In this document: in pieces, positions 54,824-64,000 of the stretch
How positions within the stretch are numbered: position 1 is the first letter of the stretch
How the letters are laid out: each line of letters starts with the position of its first letter
DNA from: Yersinia massiliensis CCUG 53443
GTDB lineage: Bacteria; Pseudomonadota; Gammaproteobacteria; Enterobacterales; Enterobacteriaceae
Length of the DNA: 64,000 nucleotides
Reading direction: 5' to 3'
NCBI RefSeq assembly: GCF_000312485.1
Contig: NZ_HE997644.1
Span: 287,680-351,679 of the forward strand
The notes under the pieces: model-generated
Databases searched by the model: none
What the model saw: only the letters and a program-made list of their open reading frames with translations
Told to the model about the DNA's origin: nothing
Program-made: the position numbers and the translations under genes

Positions 54824-55236
54824 AGCTGGCTCAAAACAGTGGAAATCGCCGGATTATACCTTGTACAGCGGTTAAGGTTAACCCGCGATTGGCACCTTTA
54901 GTCGAAAGTCATACCATTTTGCCAATAATATGCAGGTAAAATCCCTTTTACTGACTTTATCCTGTAGAATACGTTCGCCGTTGAATACAGAAGCAGGCTG
55001 AGATTTTTACAAGAACCACCGTCGAATCCCTTCGAGGCAGTGAACTGTGGAATTTTCTTTCGAAAGACTGTATTCCACAGCGCGAAGCTGGTAAAATCCC
55101 GCTCCATCACAACGTAGCAAGTGCCGCCCGTACAAACGGCGCTTATTTGCACAAATCCATTGACAAACGAAGGCTAAAAGGGCATATTCCTCGGCCTTTG
55201 AATTGTCCTCAATAGAATATATTTGGGAGTTGGACC
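54824..55236. other. Divergent control region of ribF and rpsT
   Basis: 413 bp without a gene I can support. A minus-strand frame (54898-55152) is open but has no ribosome-binding site or family features. The right end holds the rpsT promoter and leader; the left end should hold ribF signals, which I could not place. Confidence 0.6.
55160..55188 (+). promoter_or_regulatory. rpsT proximal promoter
   Basis: TTGACA (55160-55165) and CATATT (55183-55188) are 17 bp apart, followed by a GC-rich discriminator (TCCTCGGCC), as in the E. coli rpsT P2 promoter. This type of start is stringently controlled. Confidence 0.75.
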
Positions 55237-55500
55237 TTGGCTAATATCAAATCAGCTAAGAAACGCGCCGTACAGTCTGAGAAACGCCGCAAGCATAACG
55301 CTAGCCGTCGCTCAATGGTGCGTACCTTCATTAAGAAGGTGTATGCGGCAATTGCAGCTGGCGATAAAGACGCAGCGCAAAAAGCATTTAATGAAATGCA
55401 ACCAATCGTGGATCGTCAGTCCTGTAAAGGTCTGATCCACAAAAACAAAGCAGCACGTCATAAGTCAAACTTAGTCGCGCAAATCAACGCAATGCAGTAA
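55237..55500 (+). CDS. rpsT: 30S ribosomal protein S20
   Basis: 87-aa basic protein ([20 protein letters not shown]...), equal in length to E. coli S20. It starts with TTG at 55237 behind GGGAGTTGG; the E. coli gene also uses UUG, which is linked to S20 autoregulation. Confidence 0.97.
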
Positions 55501-55528
55501 TTGCTTTACATTGATTGCTTGTAAAAAG

Positions 55529-55550
55529 ACCGGCCTAGGCCGGTTTTTTT
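55529..55550 (+). terminator. rpsT terminator
   Basis: ACCGGCCTAGGCCGGT is a perfect 16-base palindrome (55529-55544) followed by seven T, 28 bases after the rpsT stop. Confidence 0.93.
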
Positions 55551-55688
55551 ATGTCTATCATTAGGTGTCACCACCACGAATGCGCTGCACTATCGTCAGT
55601 GATCCGTCCGTCAGTAGAACCGCCAATAGAGCAATAATCCTCGCGAAAAATCGCTTATATCTTCACCGTACAATACTCAAGCAAGCGT

Positions 55689-56588
55689 TTAACCACTAAA
55701 AAGTGCTGTGAAATCTTTATTGCATACCCGTTGAACGGCTGGATGCTGGATCATTCGTTCAGCAAAAATCACGTAATACTCTTCTTGCACATTGTCTAAA
55801 CGGCCAATTTCTACAATTCGCTCATCTTTGGCATAGGTATCAGCAGCATAAATTGTTGGCGCGACAAAAATGGCATCATTGTAGATAGCGAAAGCGTTCA
55901 TCAGCGCGGCATCATCAAACTCGCCCAAAATCTCTACTTGTAGCCCTTTGCTATTAATCCAATTCAATAGTTTTCGCCCAAGCATTGAACGACGCCCTGG
56001 AACCAGCAAGCGCTTTTGCTGTAAGCACGCAGGAAAAGGCAAATCAGGGACAGGCTGGCGACAATAAAAACTCACGCTACATTCGCCGAGTTTAACGGAG
56101 AACAGCCCTTCTTGCTGGCTGGAGTCAACAGGACAGTCCGACACAATCATATCCAGTTTATGCTGGCTCAACTGCTCGAGGAGCAATTCGTGAGTCGATT
56201 CGAAACAACGCAGATGAATTTTTTCATTATCAACGACCGCGGTTTCCAGCACCTGACTCACCAAACGCTTAGATAATGCATCAGCGACACCCACATCAAA
56301 AAGTAGGTTAGATTCTTTGCGATAGTTAACAATATCGAGCATTTCATGGCTCAGCATGAACATTTTATCGGCATAACGAAAAACCAATTGCCCCAGTTCA
56401 GAAGGCACTAACCCACGCCCTTGGCGCTTAAACAGTTTACCGCCCAACCTCTCTTCCAATGCCTTTATTTGACCGGTAATAGTTTGTGGCGTTAGGAATA
56501 ATGCGCCTGCGGCACCAACAACAGATCCTTCTTTGCAGACCTGCCAGAAATAGTAAAGATGGTTAAAATTGATATGTGATACTCGCAT
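55689..56588 (-). CDS. nhaR: LysR-type activator NhaR
   Basis: 299-aa Na+-responsive activator of nhaA. N-terminal winged helix-turn-helix ([45 protein letters not shown]) and C-terminal inducer-binding domain. 155 bp downstream of nhaA on the same strand, as in E. coli nhaAR. Confidence 0.95.
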   Translation of the reverse strand: MRVSHINFNHLYYFWQVCKEGSVVGAAGALFLTPQTITGQIKALEERLGGKLFKRQGRGLVPSELGQLVFRYADKMFMLSHEMLDIVNYRKESNLLFDVGVADALSKRLVSQVLETAVVDNEKIHLRCFESTHELLLEQLSQHKLDMIVSDCPVDSSQQEGLFSVKLGECSVSFYCRQPVPDLPFPACLQQKRLLVPGRRSMLGRKLLNWINSKGLQVEILGEFDDAALMNAFAIYNDAIFVAPTIYAADTYAKDERIVEIGRLDNVQEEYYVIFAERMIQHPAVQRVCNKDFTALFSG

Positions 56589-56743
56589 GTCGTTATCTCC
56601 TTAACATATCGCGAAGCCAGATATAGGGCCAAATGCACGATAAAACATTCCTTGTTTTAGGCTTCACAAACTGTGAGCCAGGAATCCCATCAAGTAAAAC
56701 CGCCGGTGCCTTTGCCTGACACCGGCAATGCCAAAATATTAAG

Positions 56744-57922
56744 CTAGTCAGACAGTTTTTTGTTTGTGGGTAAGACCACACGCAATAAGCTGTAACCCAC
56801 GACCGCAGCAGCAGTCGAACCTAGCAATATGCCTAACTTCGAATACGTTGTCAGAGCAATATCTGCGTCGCCAAAGGCGAGTGAGGCAATAAATATCGAC
56901 ATCGTAAAGCCGATACCACAGAGCACTGATACCGCAAAGATCTGCTTAAAGTTTATCGCATCAGGCAGTTTAGCAATCCCTAACTTAACCGCTAACCAAC
57001 TAAAGACGAAAATGCCTAGTGGTTTACCCACAAACAGGGCACTTGCAATGCCCAAAGGTAGCAACGACGTCAAACCAGAGAAAGAGACACCTTGCAGCGA
57101 TACACCCGCATTAGCAAATGCAAAAATGGGCAGAATCAAATAGGCGACCCACGGATGCAAGCCATGTTCCAGAGATTCTGAAGGTGAACGATTATCTTTG
57201 GTATGCAGCGGTATCATAAAGCCAACAATCACACCCGCTAAGGTCGCATGTACACCTGACTTAAGAATGCAAACCCACAGCACTAATCCTACTAGCAAAT
57301 AGGCTGATGTTTTCCCAACACCACGCCAGTTCATATACCCCAGCAGTGCAATAGCCGCCGCTGCGATCCCCAAAGCCTGTACTGAAACCTCATATGTGTA
57401 GAACAGCGCAATAATAATGATGACGCCGAGATCATCAATAATCGCCAGTGCCAGTAAAAAGACTTTCAGGCTGGTTGGAACTCTATTCCCCAGCAGCGCC
57501 ATCACCCCAAGAGCAAAAGCGATATCCGTTGCCGCTGGAATTGCCCAACCTTGGCGAGTCACTTCATCGGCCCCATTAAACATTAAATAAATCAAGGCTG
57601 GAGCCAACATACCGCCTAACGCAGCAATCGCAGGGAAGACAGCTTTATCGCGCCCCGCCAAAGAACCTTCCATCAGCTCGCGCTTAACTTCTAGTCCTAC
57701 AACCAGAAAAAACACCGCCATTAAGCCATCATTAATCCATAACAACAGCGGTTTACTGATATCCAACGATGCGATCTTGACTGATACGGGTACATCAAGA
57801 AACGATTGATAAATCCCTTGTAACGAAGTGTTAGCCATTATTAAGGCGACGATAGCGGCAAAGATTAAAATCAGTCCACCCGCGGCCTCTTGGCGCAAAA
57901 ATTGACGAATCATATTTGTCAC
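56744..57922 (-). CDS. nhaA: Na+/H+ antiporter NhaA
   Basis: 392-aa, 12-span electrogenic antiporter (2 H+ in, 1 Na+ out) for salt and alkaline tolerance. The ion-binding Asp pair is in [19 protein letters not shown] near residue 163; the unwound-helix segments [17 protein letters not shown] and [15 protein letters not shown] are present. Confidence 0.96.
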   Translation of the reverse strand: MTNMIRQFLRQEAAGGLILIFAAIVALIMANTSLQGIYQSFLDVPVSVKIASLDISKPLLLWINDGLMAVFFLVVGLEVKRELMEGSLAGRDKAVFPAIAALGGMLAPALIYLMFNGADEVTRQGWAIPAATDIAFALGVMALLGNRVPTSLKVFLLALAIIDDLGVIIIIALFYTYEVSVQALGIAAAAIALLGYMNWRGVGKTSAYLLVGLVLWVCILKSGVHATLAGVIVGFMIPLHTKDNRSPSESLEHGLHPWVAYLILPIFAFANAGVSLQGVSFSGLTSLLPLGIASALFVGKPLGIFVFSWLAVKLGIAKLPDAINFKQIFAVSVLCGIGFTMSIFIASLAFGDADIALTTYSKLGILLGSTAAAVVGYSLLRVVLPTNKKLSD

Positions 57923-58164
57923 AATGAATACTCCTTACATCGGACAGAAAAAAAGCCAGAAGAGCTGGCAAATAATTTATAAATTCTAGGCTAATTATTC
58001 ACTCGTAAAAAGTCGTTTTTATAGCAACAAATACTCGGAATAACCGATTAATTAATCCCATAGTTCACGTTTATGAGGAAAAAGTCAGTGCGTGTTATGG
58101 AATGCAAAGCTGCAAGTTATAGGATAGCTCTTGGCACTGATGGAAAACTGATTTGATTTAGGAA
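57923..58164. other. Upstream region of nhaA
   Basis: About 240 bp, AT-rich, with a Shine-Dalgarno (GGAG) before nhaA and room for NhaR and H-NS control. I could not place individual operators. Confidence 0.5.
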
Positions 58165-58198
58165 AAGAAAAAGCCCATACGTTGTTTCTTATGGGCTT
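58165..58198 (-). terminator. Terminator of the O-methyltransferase gene
   Basis: Nine-base-pair stem AAGCCCATA (58171-58179) / TATGGGCTT (58190-58198) followed on the minus strand by a T-rich tract, 45 bases past the stop. Confidence 0.85.
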
Positions 58199-58242
58199 AA
58201 GCAAACTGACATCTAACATTCTACGTGATCATCTCCCTATCA

Positions 58243-59274
58243 TTAACGAGCGACTGCTTCAACAATCGTTAAATAAGTACCGGTATCTATAATGCGGTTT
58301 ATTTTTAAGTCGGCGTTTGCAAGCAAACCTTTCAACTCATCTTCTGTGCGCTCTCTCCCACCGTCAAAGCTCCCTAACATCAGGATATCCATACTTTTAC
58401 CGAAATGAGGTTTGTTATCTTCTTGAATAAGAGTGTCCATGATCAACACTTTGCCATTGGGTTGCATAGCCTTACGGCAACAACGAAGTATTTCTGTCGC
58501 TTTCTCATCTGGCCAATCATGAACAATATATTTCAGCATATAAATGTCAGCCTGAGGAAGGGATTCGAAGAAACTGCCCGGCTGAAGTTCCCAGCGCGAA
58601 TCATCCCCAAGTTCGCCAAGACGAGCTCTGGCCAAAACTGGATCCCTATCAAATAAAATGCCATGAAGTGTAGGGTTCGCCTGTAACACTCGAAGCAACA
58701 ATCCTCCCATCCCCCCCGCCACATCAACCACGGTCGCATTTTGTGGGAAATCATAACTACGCACCAAACAAGGATTTTCGACTTCGGACATTGATGACAT
58801 GCCAGCGTGGAAATCATTTTCGTCGGTGTGATTCTCGGGTCGTGACCAATACTCGAAGAACGATGTATTAAAAATTTTCTTAAAGGCAGAGTGACCGCGA
58901 ACACTTTCAGTGATAATGCCCGCAGGGCGCCAAAATGTTTCATCAGTCAACATCATTGCGGCTGCACGCAACGAATAAGGAGAGGATTTACACAGGCATT
59001 CGGCCGCTGGAGTGAGGGCAAATTGTTGCCCTTCAATTTCTTTGAAGACATCGCGAGTAGCCAGGAGACGCATAACCCGATGTAGCGGGAGTGCATCGAC
59101 ACCCAATTCCTTTGCAAGCTCCTTCGCTGTTTTTGGCCCACTTAGAAGATGATCAGCCACGCCTAGAACCGCCACCGCACGAAGTGACGCCTGATAGCTG
59201 TAACCCATGATTAAGTCCATTAAGTACAATGCTGCTGTTTCATTTTTATGCGCAAAACTCTTATTAATTACCAT
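58243..59274 (-). CDS. Small-molecule O-methyltransferase (COMT-like)
   Basis: 343-aa SAM-dependent O-methyltransferase. N-terminal dimerisation winged helix (residues about 15-110; SYQASLRAVAVLGVADHLLSGPKTAKELA), then a Rossmann domain: SAM motif VVDVAGGMGGLLLRVL near residue 185, FDRDPVLARA, and the catalytic base in KYIVHDWPDEKATEILR (His-Asp near 250). This is the family of plant COMTs, HIOMT and antibiotic-pathway methyltransferases, so the substrate is likely a phenolic or hydroxylated small molecule. No biosynthetic partner genes are nearby. It lies between nhaA and dnaJ, where E. coli has mobile and hok-type genes. Confidence 0.8.
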   Translation of the reverse strand: MVINKSFAHKNETAALYLMDLIMGYSYQASLRAVAVLGVADHLLSGPKTAKELAKELGVDALPLHRVMRLLATRDVFKEIEGQQFALTPAAECLCKSSPYSLRAAAMMLTDETFWRPAGIITESVRGHSAFKKIFNTSFFEYWSRPENHTDENDFHAGMSSMSEVENPCLVRSYDFPQNATVVDVAGGMGGLLLRVLQANPTLHGILFDRDPVLARARLGELGDDSRWELQPGSFFESLPQADIYMLKYIVHDWPDEKATEILRCCRKAMQPNGKVLIMDTLIQEDNKPHFGKSMDILMLGSFDGGRERTEDELKGLLANADLKINRIIDTGTYLTIVEAVAR

Positions 59275-59979
59275 TATAATAATACCTCAACTTGAATATT
59301 AAATAAGCGTGATAATCGATGATGCGAACGAAGGATCCCCCTGTTGAAGGTAGACACAGGTAGATATATGTTCGGCACCTAATTATTACTCGAATGAAAA
59401 ACAACTCAAATTTATATTAATTATAATAATTAATTGATTGTGTTTTTTTATTTACATTCATGTGTCAGTATTTTAATTGCAATTAAAAATACAAAAGACA
59501 GCAATTCAATCCATTGATTTAACTGATAAAATATCTCACGAAATCAATTAACAACAAATTAGATAATTAGCAAACTCATAAACACCCATCTTGTCACCTA
59601 TAAACAATAATGAATAAAATTATTAACACATCAATTAATTGAAAAATAAATAACGATACAATCGCAAAACTGTATTATATGAAAACCAAGTGATATTTAA
59701 CCAGATGAAATCAATTAATTACAAATAATTGGTATGAGAATTAGATCTAATCTAACGTTATTATCCAATAAAATTACTCTATTAAAAATGAAATGAAGTC
59801 GCTAAATATTACCTATTCACCCTATTTACAGAGCCATTTATCATTAAAAATGATTTGTCACTTATGTCATTGCATTGCATGAGCTACTGCCGTATACAGT
59901 GGCAAGAGATCATGACAAGCAACGCTTTTGAATTCATTATATCCTTGGCGCAAAGAGTCAATGTCAGCTATAAAGCACA
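59275..59979. other. Long AT-rich noncoding region upstream of the O-methyltransferase gene
   Basis: About 700 bp, strongly AT-rich (runs such as AATTAATTATAATAATTAATTG), with no plausible gene on either strand. It may be a silenced, H-NS-bound promoter region for the methyltransferase or the remains of deleted DNA. Confidence 0.6.
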
Positions 59980-60027
59980 ATGCCGATCAACCTAGGATCT
60001 ATGAACTGATCCTAAATTGACCGGCAT
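59980..60027. repeat. Long imperfect inverted repeat downstream of dnaJ
   Basis: ATGCCGATCAA (59980-59990) and CCTAGGATC (59991-59999) pair with TTGACCGGCAT (60017-60027) and GATCCTAAA (60008-60016) around an 8-base loop: a 20-bp stem including a few G-U type pairs. T-rich sequence follows only on the plus strand. It could be the dnaKJ transcript end or a processing hairpin. Confidence 0.7.
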
Positions 60028-60084
60028 CGTATTTTTACTGGCCTAACCCGTATTTTGGTTAAGCTATTCGTTGGCGGATTAAAT

Positions 60085-61215
60085 CTAACGAGTCAGATCG
60101 TCGAAGAATTTTTTCACGCCATCTAGAAAGCTTTTAGAGCGGGGGCTATTCTTCTCACCCGCAGCACCCACAAAACTTTCTTCAAGTTCACGCAGTAATT
60201 GCTTCTGCTTTTCACTCAGATGAACAGGTGTTTCCACGACAACGCGACAAAGCAAGTCACCTTGACTCCCGCCACGTACGGATTTAACACCTTTACCGCG
60301 CATACGGAATAATTTACCCGTTTGAGTTTCTGCTGGTACTTTCAGCTTAACGCGGCCATCCAGCGTTGGCACTTCAATCTCGCCACCCAAGGCTGCCATT
60401 GCGAAGTTAATTGGCACTTCACAATACAAGTTATTGCCTTCACGCTCGAATATTGGGTGCGCTTTGACTTGTACTTGAACGTATAAATCGCCTGCTGGTG
60501 CACCGTGCTCACCTGCTTCACCTTCGCCCGATAAGCGAATGCGGTCACCGGTATCAACGCCTGCTGGGATCTTAACCGACAGTGTTTTTGACTTCTCAAC
60601 TCGGCCATGCCCATGACACTTGTTACACGGGTCTTTAATGATCTGACCGCTACCATGGCAAGTAGGACATGCCTGCTGAACGGTAAAGAACCCTTGGCGC
60701 ATATGTACCTGACCAGCACCACGGCAAGTCGAACATGTGACTGGCGAACTACCTGGTTTTGCACCGCTACCATGGCAGACATCACACTCGTTCAGTGTCG
60801 GGATACGGATTTCTTTGGTTACACCACGTACGGCTTCTTCCAAAGTCAGATCCATGTTGTAACGTAGATCCGAACCACGAGATGCACGCTGACGGCGTCC
60901 ACCGCCAAAAATATCCCCGAAAACGTCGCCAAAGATATCGCTAAAATCAGCGCCGCCGCCACCAAAACCACCGCCCCCCATACCACCTTGTTCGAAGGCG
61001 GCATGACCATACTGATCGTATGCAGCACGCTTTTGTGGGTCAGTCAGAATTTCGTAGGCTTCTTTAACTTCCTTGAAGTTCTCGCCGGTATCGTTCTCGT
61101 CCTGATTACGGTCCGGATGATACTTTACTGCTAGGCGTTTATAGGCCTTTTTGATCTCACGTTCATCGGCGTCCTTTTTAACGCCCAAAACCTCGTAATA
61201 ATCTCGCTTCGCCAT
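60085..61215 (-). CDS. dnaJ: Chaperone protein DnaJ
   Basis: 376-aa Hsp40 that delivers substrates to DnaK and stimulates its ATPase. J domain with HPD (KYHPDRNQ), Gly/Phe-rich region (residues about 75-110), a zinc-binding domain with four CxxCxGxG repeats ([42 protein letters not shown]), and C-terminal substrate-binding domains. Second gene of dnaK-dnaJ. Confidence 0.97.
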   Translation of the reverse strand: MAKRDYYEVLGVKKDADEREIKKAYKRLAVKYHPDRNQDENDTGENFKEVKEAYEILTDPQKRAAYDQYGHAAFEQGGMGGGGFGGGGADFSDIFGDVFGDIFGGGRRQRASRGSDLRYNMDLTLEEAVRGVTKEIRIPTLNECDVCHGSGAKPGSSPVTCSTCRGAGQVHMRQGFFTVQQACPTCHGSGQIIKDPCNKCHGHGRVEKSKTLSVKIPAGVDTGDRIRLSGEGEAGEHGAPAGDLYVQVQVKAHPIFEREGNNLYCEVPINFAMAALGGEIEVPTLDGRVKLKVPAETQTGKLFRMRGKGVKSVRGGSQGDLLCRVVVETPVHLSEKQKQLLRELEESFVGAAGEKNSPRSKSFLDGVKKFFDDLTR

Positions 61216-61244
61216 TCTCTTTTTTTCCTACCCTTAACATGCGT

Positions 61245-61276
61245 GCACGGGCGTAGAGTTTCCTCGACGCCCGTGC
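61245..61276 (-). other. Strong hairpin in the dnaK-dnaJ gap
   Basis: GCACGGGCGT pairs perfectly with ACGCCCGTGC, and an inner GAG/CTC pair closes a TTTC loop. No T-run follows on the minus strand, so it is more likely a partial attenuator or mRNA-stability element setting the DnaK:DnaJ ratio than a terminator. Confidence 0.75.
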
Positions 61277-61327
61277 TGGTTTCCAGCAACAGTAAGGCCT
61301 ACCACTGCTGTGCCCGCTTAAGGGCGA

Positions 61328-63238
61328 TTATTTTTTGTCTTTCACTTCTTCGAATTCGGCGTCTACAACGTCGTCTTCTTTCTTAGCACTGGTGTCACCA
61401 GCTTCACCGCCTGCGGCTGCTTGCTGCTGCTGTGCCATTTCCAGCAATTTGCCAGAAACCTGCACCAGAGCCTGAGTTTTCGCTTCGATTTCAGCTTTAT
61501 CTTCGCCTTTCAGCGCTGCTTCTAACGCTTTCATAGCCTCTTCGATAGCTGTTTTGTCTTCTGCTGGCAGTTTGTCACCGGCTTCTTCCAACTGCTTACG
61601 TGTACCATGAATCAAGTGGTCAGCTTGGTTACGAGTCTGAACCAACTCTTCAAACTTACGGTCAGCTTCAGCGTTAGCTTCAGCATCGCGTACCATTTTT
61701 TGGATTTCTTCCTCGTTCAAACCAGAAGATGCCTTGATGGTAATCTTCTGTTCGCGGCCGGTCGTTTTGTCTTTAGCAGACACATGCAAAATACCATCGG
61801 CATCGATATCGAAGGTCACTTCGATTTGTGCCGTACCACGAGGTGCCGCCTGAATCCCATCCAGATTGAACTGACCCAGAGACTTGTTATCCTGTGCACG
61901 TTTACGCTCACCCTGCAGCACATGGATGGTTACTGCAGATTGGTTGTCTTCTGCAGTAGAGAACACTTGGCTGTGCTTAGTTGGGATAGTGGTGTTTTTG
62001 GTGATAAGCGGAGTCATCACACCACCCATGGTTTCGATACCCAGTGACAATGGAGTCACGTCCAGCAACAGGACGTCTTTCACTTCACCAGACAGAACAC
62101 CACCCTGCACTGCCGCACCAATCGCTACAGCTTCATCTGGGTTAACGTCTTTACGTGGTTCTTTGCCGAAGAAATCAGCAACTTTCTTTTGAACCATTGG
62201 CATACGGGTCTGACCACCGACCAAGATAACGTCTTGGATATCGGAAACAGACAGCCCAGCGTCTTGCAATGCGACTTTCAGTGGTTCAATAGAACGGTTA
62301 ACCAAATCTTCAACCAGTGACTCCAATTTCGCACGAGTCACTTTGATGTTCATGTGTTTTGGACCGCTGCCATCAGCCGTAATATACGGCAGGTTGACGT
62401 CAGTCTGCTGAGCTGAAGACAGCTCAATTTTTGCTTTCTCAGCGGCTTCTTTCAGGCGCTGCATTGCCAGCGGATCAGTACGCAGATCCATACCTTGGTC
62501 TTTCTTGAACTCATCAACCAGATAGTTGATCAAGCGGCTATCGAAGTCTTCACCACCCAAGTGTGTATCACCGTTGGTCGCCAGAACTTCGAAAGTTTTT
62601 TCGCCGTCTACATCATCGATCTCGATAATAGAGATATCGAAAGTACCACCACCGAGGTCATAAACCGCGATAGTACGGTTGCCGACTTCTTTATCCAGAC
62701 CATAGGCCAATGCTGCAGCAGTTGGTTCGTTGATGATACGTTTTACTTCTAAGCCTGCGATACGGCCAGCATCTTTGGTTGCCTGACGCTGAGCATCGTT
62801 GAAGTAAGCAGGAACAGTGATAACGGCTTCAGTGACAGGTTCACCCAAGAAATCTTCAGCCGTTTTCTTCATTTTTTTCAGTACTTCCGCAGAAATCTGC
62901 GGTGGTGCCACTTTCTGGCCTTTTACTTCAACCCAAGCGTCGCCATTGTCAGCTGCCACGATTTTGTACGGCATGATATCTTTATCACGCTGCGCTTCTT
63001 CATCTTGGAAACGACGGCCAATCAAACGCTTGATAGCAAACAGTGTGTTTTGTGGGTTAGTAATAGCCTGACGCTTAGCAGGTTGACCAACCAGAATTTC
63101 ACCATCTTGGGTATAAGCGATGATAGAAGGTGTAGTGCGGTCACCTTCGCTGTTCTCCAGCACACGCGCTTTTACGCCATCCATAATCGCTACACAAGAG
63201 TTGGTAGTACCCAAGTCGATACCAATAATTTTACCCAT
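61328..63238 (-). CDS. dnaK: Chaperone protein DnaK (Hsp70)
   Basis: 636-aa Hsp70. Family signatures [13 protein letters not shown] near the start, [13 protein letters not shown] and [13 protein letters not shown] in the ATPase domain, the linker [19 protein letters not shown], substrate-binding domain and helical lid, ending in the EEVKDKK tail. It leads the dnaK-dnaJ operon under sigma-32 control. Confidence 0.98.
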   Translation of the reverse strand: MGKIIGIDLGTTNSCVAIMDGVKARVLENSEGDRTTPSIIAYTQDGEILVGQPAKRQAITNPQNTLFAIKRLIGRRFQDEEAQRDKDIMPYKIVAADNGDAWVEVKGQKVAPPQISAEVLKKMKKTAEDFLGEPVTEAVITVPAYFNDAQRQATKDAGRIAGLEVKRIINEPTAAALAYGLDKEVGNRTIAVYDLGGGTFDISIIEIDDVDGEKTFEVLATNGDTHLGGEDFDSRLINYLVDEFKKDQGMDLRTDPLAMQRLKEAAEKAKIELSSAQQTDVNLPYITADGSGPKHMNIKVTRAKLESLVEDLVNRSIEPLKVALQDAGLSVSDIQDVILVGGQTRMPMVQKKVADFFGKEPRKDVNPDEAVAIGAAVQGGVLSGEVKDVLLLDVTPLSLGIETMGGVMTPLITKNTTIPTKHSQVFSTAEDNQSAVTIHVLQGERKRAQDNKSLGQFNLDGIQAAPRGTAQIEVTFDIDADGILHVSAKDKTTGREQKITIKASSGLNEEEIQKMVRDAEANAEADRKFEELVQTRNQADHLIHGTRKQLEEAGDKLPAEDKTAIEEAMKALEAALKGEDKAEIEAKTQALVQVSGKLLEMAQQQQAAAGGEAGDTSAKKEDDVVDAEFEEVKDKK

Positions 63239-63404
63239 CTAAAACGCCTCCACTAAAAAGTCATATTCGGTCAAGTTACTAATCTATATGTGGGCGGATT
63301 ACTTCTTTTCAACTGCCCGTATTTTCTTAATCAATGTTTTCATGCTCAAAACTGAGTAAGTGCACGTCCGCGCTGATCCACGATTAGCCCTGCGGTTGGG
63401 AATA
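63239..63404 (-). other. dnaK 5' leader
   Basis: About 160 bases between the predicted sigma-32 start and the ATG, with Shine-Dalgarno GGAGG at its 3' end. No peptide-coding frame or clear thermosensor structure was identified. Confidence 0.5.
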
Positions 63405-63432
63405 AGATGGGGCCACGAAACGCTGCATCAAG
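63405..63432 (-). promoter_or_regulatory. Sigma-32 heat-shock promoter of dnaK
   Basis: On the minus strand CCCCCTTGATG forms the -35 and CCCCATCT the -10, 13 bp apart, matching the E. coli dnaK P1 promoter (CTTGATG, CCCCATTT) almost base for base. Confidence 0.93.
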
Positions 63433-63678
63433 GGGGAAGATGAAAAAAAATTACTTTTTATTACCCTCCAGATCATTGTTTCCAATCGCGGGGATCATTA
63501 TGATGCCGCGCGCACTTGGATAATCGACGACTTTTTGGTCATTCCGGCGCTGTATACATATTCGGATAATGATACCCAAAACACTTGGGACTGTCGGTGA
63601 GTTGTCTACTCATCATTGGCAGTGTCGAACTGGAAGGGTATGTCCATTTTTTAGCATTCTGTTAGTGACAGAGGACTT
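63433..63678. other. Intergenic region between the dnaK promoter and satP
   Basis: About 245 bp with GAGG before satP and otherwise no feature I can support; presumably holds the satP promoter. Confidence 0.5.
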
Positions 63679-64000
63679 ATGAACACCACCAAGTTGGCGA
63701 ATCCTGGCCCATTAGGCCTTATGGGCTTTGGGATGACTACCGTCTTGCTTAACCTGCATAACGCAGGCTTCTTTCCCTTAACTTCTGTGATTCTGAGTAT
63801 GGGGATTTTTTACGGCGGCCTGGCACAAATTTTAGCCGGTATGTTGGAATACAAGAAGGGTAATACCTTTGCAGCAACTGCATTTACTTCTTACGGCGCA
63901 TTCTGGCTGAGCCTTGTTGGTTTGCTGATGCTGCCTAAGATGGGTCTGGCCGAAGCAACCGATGCACAGTTCTTGGGTGTCTATTTAGGCTTGTGGGGTA
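63679..64000 (+). CDS. satP: Succinate-acetate/proton symporter SatP (YaaH), 3'-truncated by window edge
   Basis: The first 107 residues of an AceTr/GPR1-FUN34-YaaH family membrane transporter for acetate and succinate. Starts [20 protein letters not shown], containing the family motif NPxPLGL, then [44 protein letters not shown] and [15 protein letters not shown] lies four bases before the ATG. The frame is still open at base 64000. Divergent from dnaK. Confidence 0.93.
   Translation, partial: MNTTKLANPGPLGLMGFGMTTVLLNLHNAGFFPLTSVILSMGIFYGGLAQILAGMLEYKKGNTFAATAFTSYGAFWLSLVGLLMLPKMGLAEATDAQFLGVYLGLWG

Noticed and set aside
54898..55152. Open frame of 84 codons on the minus strand between ribF and rpsT
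   Set aside because: No ribosome-binding site, no family resemblance, and it lies across a conserved divergent control region.

Overview
The window reads as chromosomal DNA of an enterobacterium, most likely a Yersinia species. The core genes follow the Escherichia coli order closely (thiBPQ-yabI, polB-rapA-rluA-djlA-lptD-surA-pdxA-rsmA-apaGH-folA, carAB-dapB, ispH-fkpB-lspA-ileS-ribF-rpsT, nhaR-nhaA, dnaJ-dnaK-satP). The proteins resemble Yersinia versions as I remember them, but the remembered Y. pestis PdxA and LptD differ at several residues, so I do not commit to a species. Nothing looks like a plasmid, prophage, insertion sequence, tRNA, rRNA or CRISPR array.

Left part (1-14 kb). A 5'-truncated tryptophanase gene and an aromatic amino acid permease come first. 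The sugar-phosphate-stress locus follows: setA, an sgrS-like small RNA, a glycyl radical enzyme gene, its activase gene (broken by one extra G in a G7 run) and the divergent regulator sgrR. In E. coli sgrR and sgrS-setA are adjacent; here the radical-enzyme pair sits between them. Next is the thiamin ABC transporter thiBPQ, led by a TPP riboswitch whose P3 arm carries about 186 bases instead of the usual dozen or so. A DedA-family gene (yabI) closes this part.

Middle part (14-40 kb). polB and rapA precede an aerobactin island placed between rapA and rluA. It holds a siderophore-interacting reductase gene and an MFS exporter gene on one strand, divergent from iucABCD-iutA, with Fur-like operators in the shared control region. 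All iuc genes are open and overlap by ATGA. Between rluA and djlA is an AT-rich orphan encoding a possible polysaccharide-lyase-fold protein. The envelope, cofactor and ribosome-maturation cluster lptD-surA-pdxA-rsmA-apaG-apaH follows, then convergent folA.

Right part (40-64 kb). A split ThrE-type exporter (yjjP-yjjB) and a LysE-family exporter precede carB-carA, which has tandem ARG boxes and a TTG start. Then come dapB, the ileS operon (ribF-ileS-lspA-fkpB-ispH), rpsT (TTG start) and nhaA-nhaR. An orphan small-molecule O-methyltransferase gene follows, with about 0.8 kb of AT-rich noncoding DNA beside it. The window ends with dnaK-dnaJ under a clear sigma-32 promoter and the start of satP, which runs off the right edge.

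The best candidates for something new are the radical-enzyme pair inside the SgrR/SgrS regulon, possibly with SgrS transcribed as its 3' UTR, and the enlarged TPP riboswitch.
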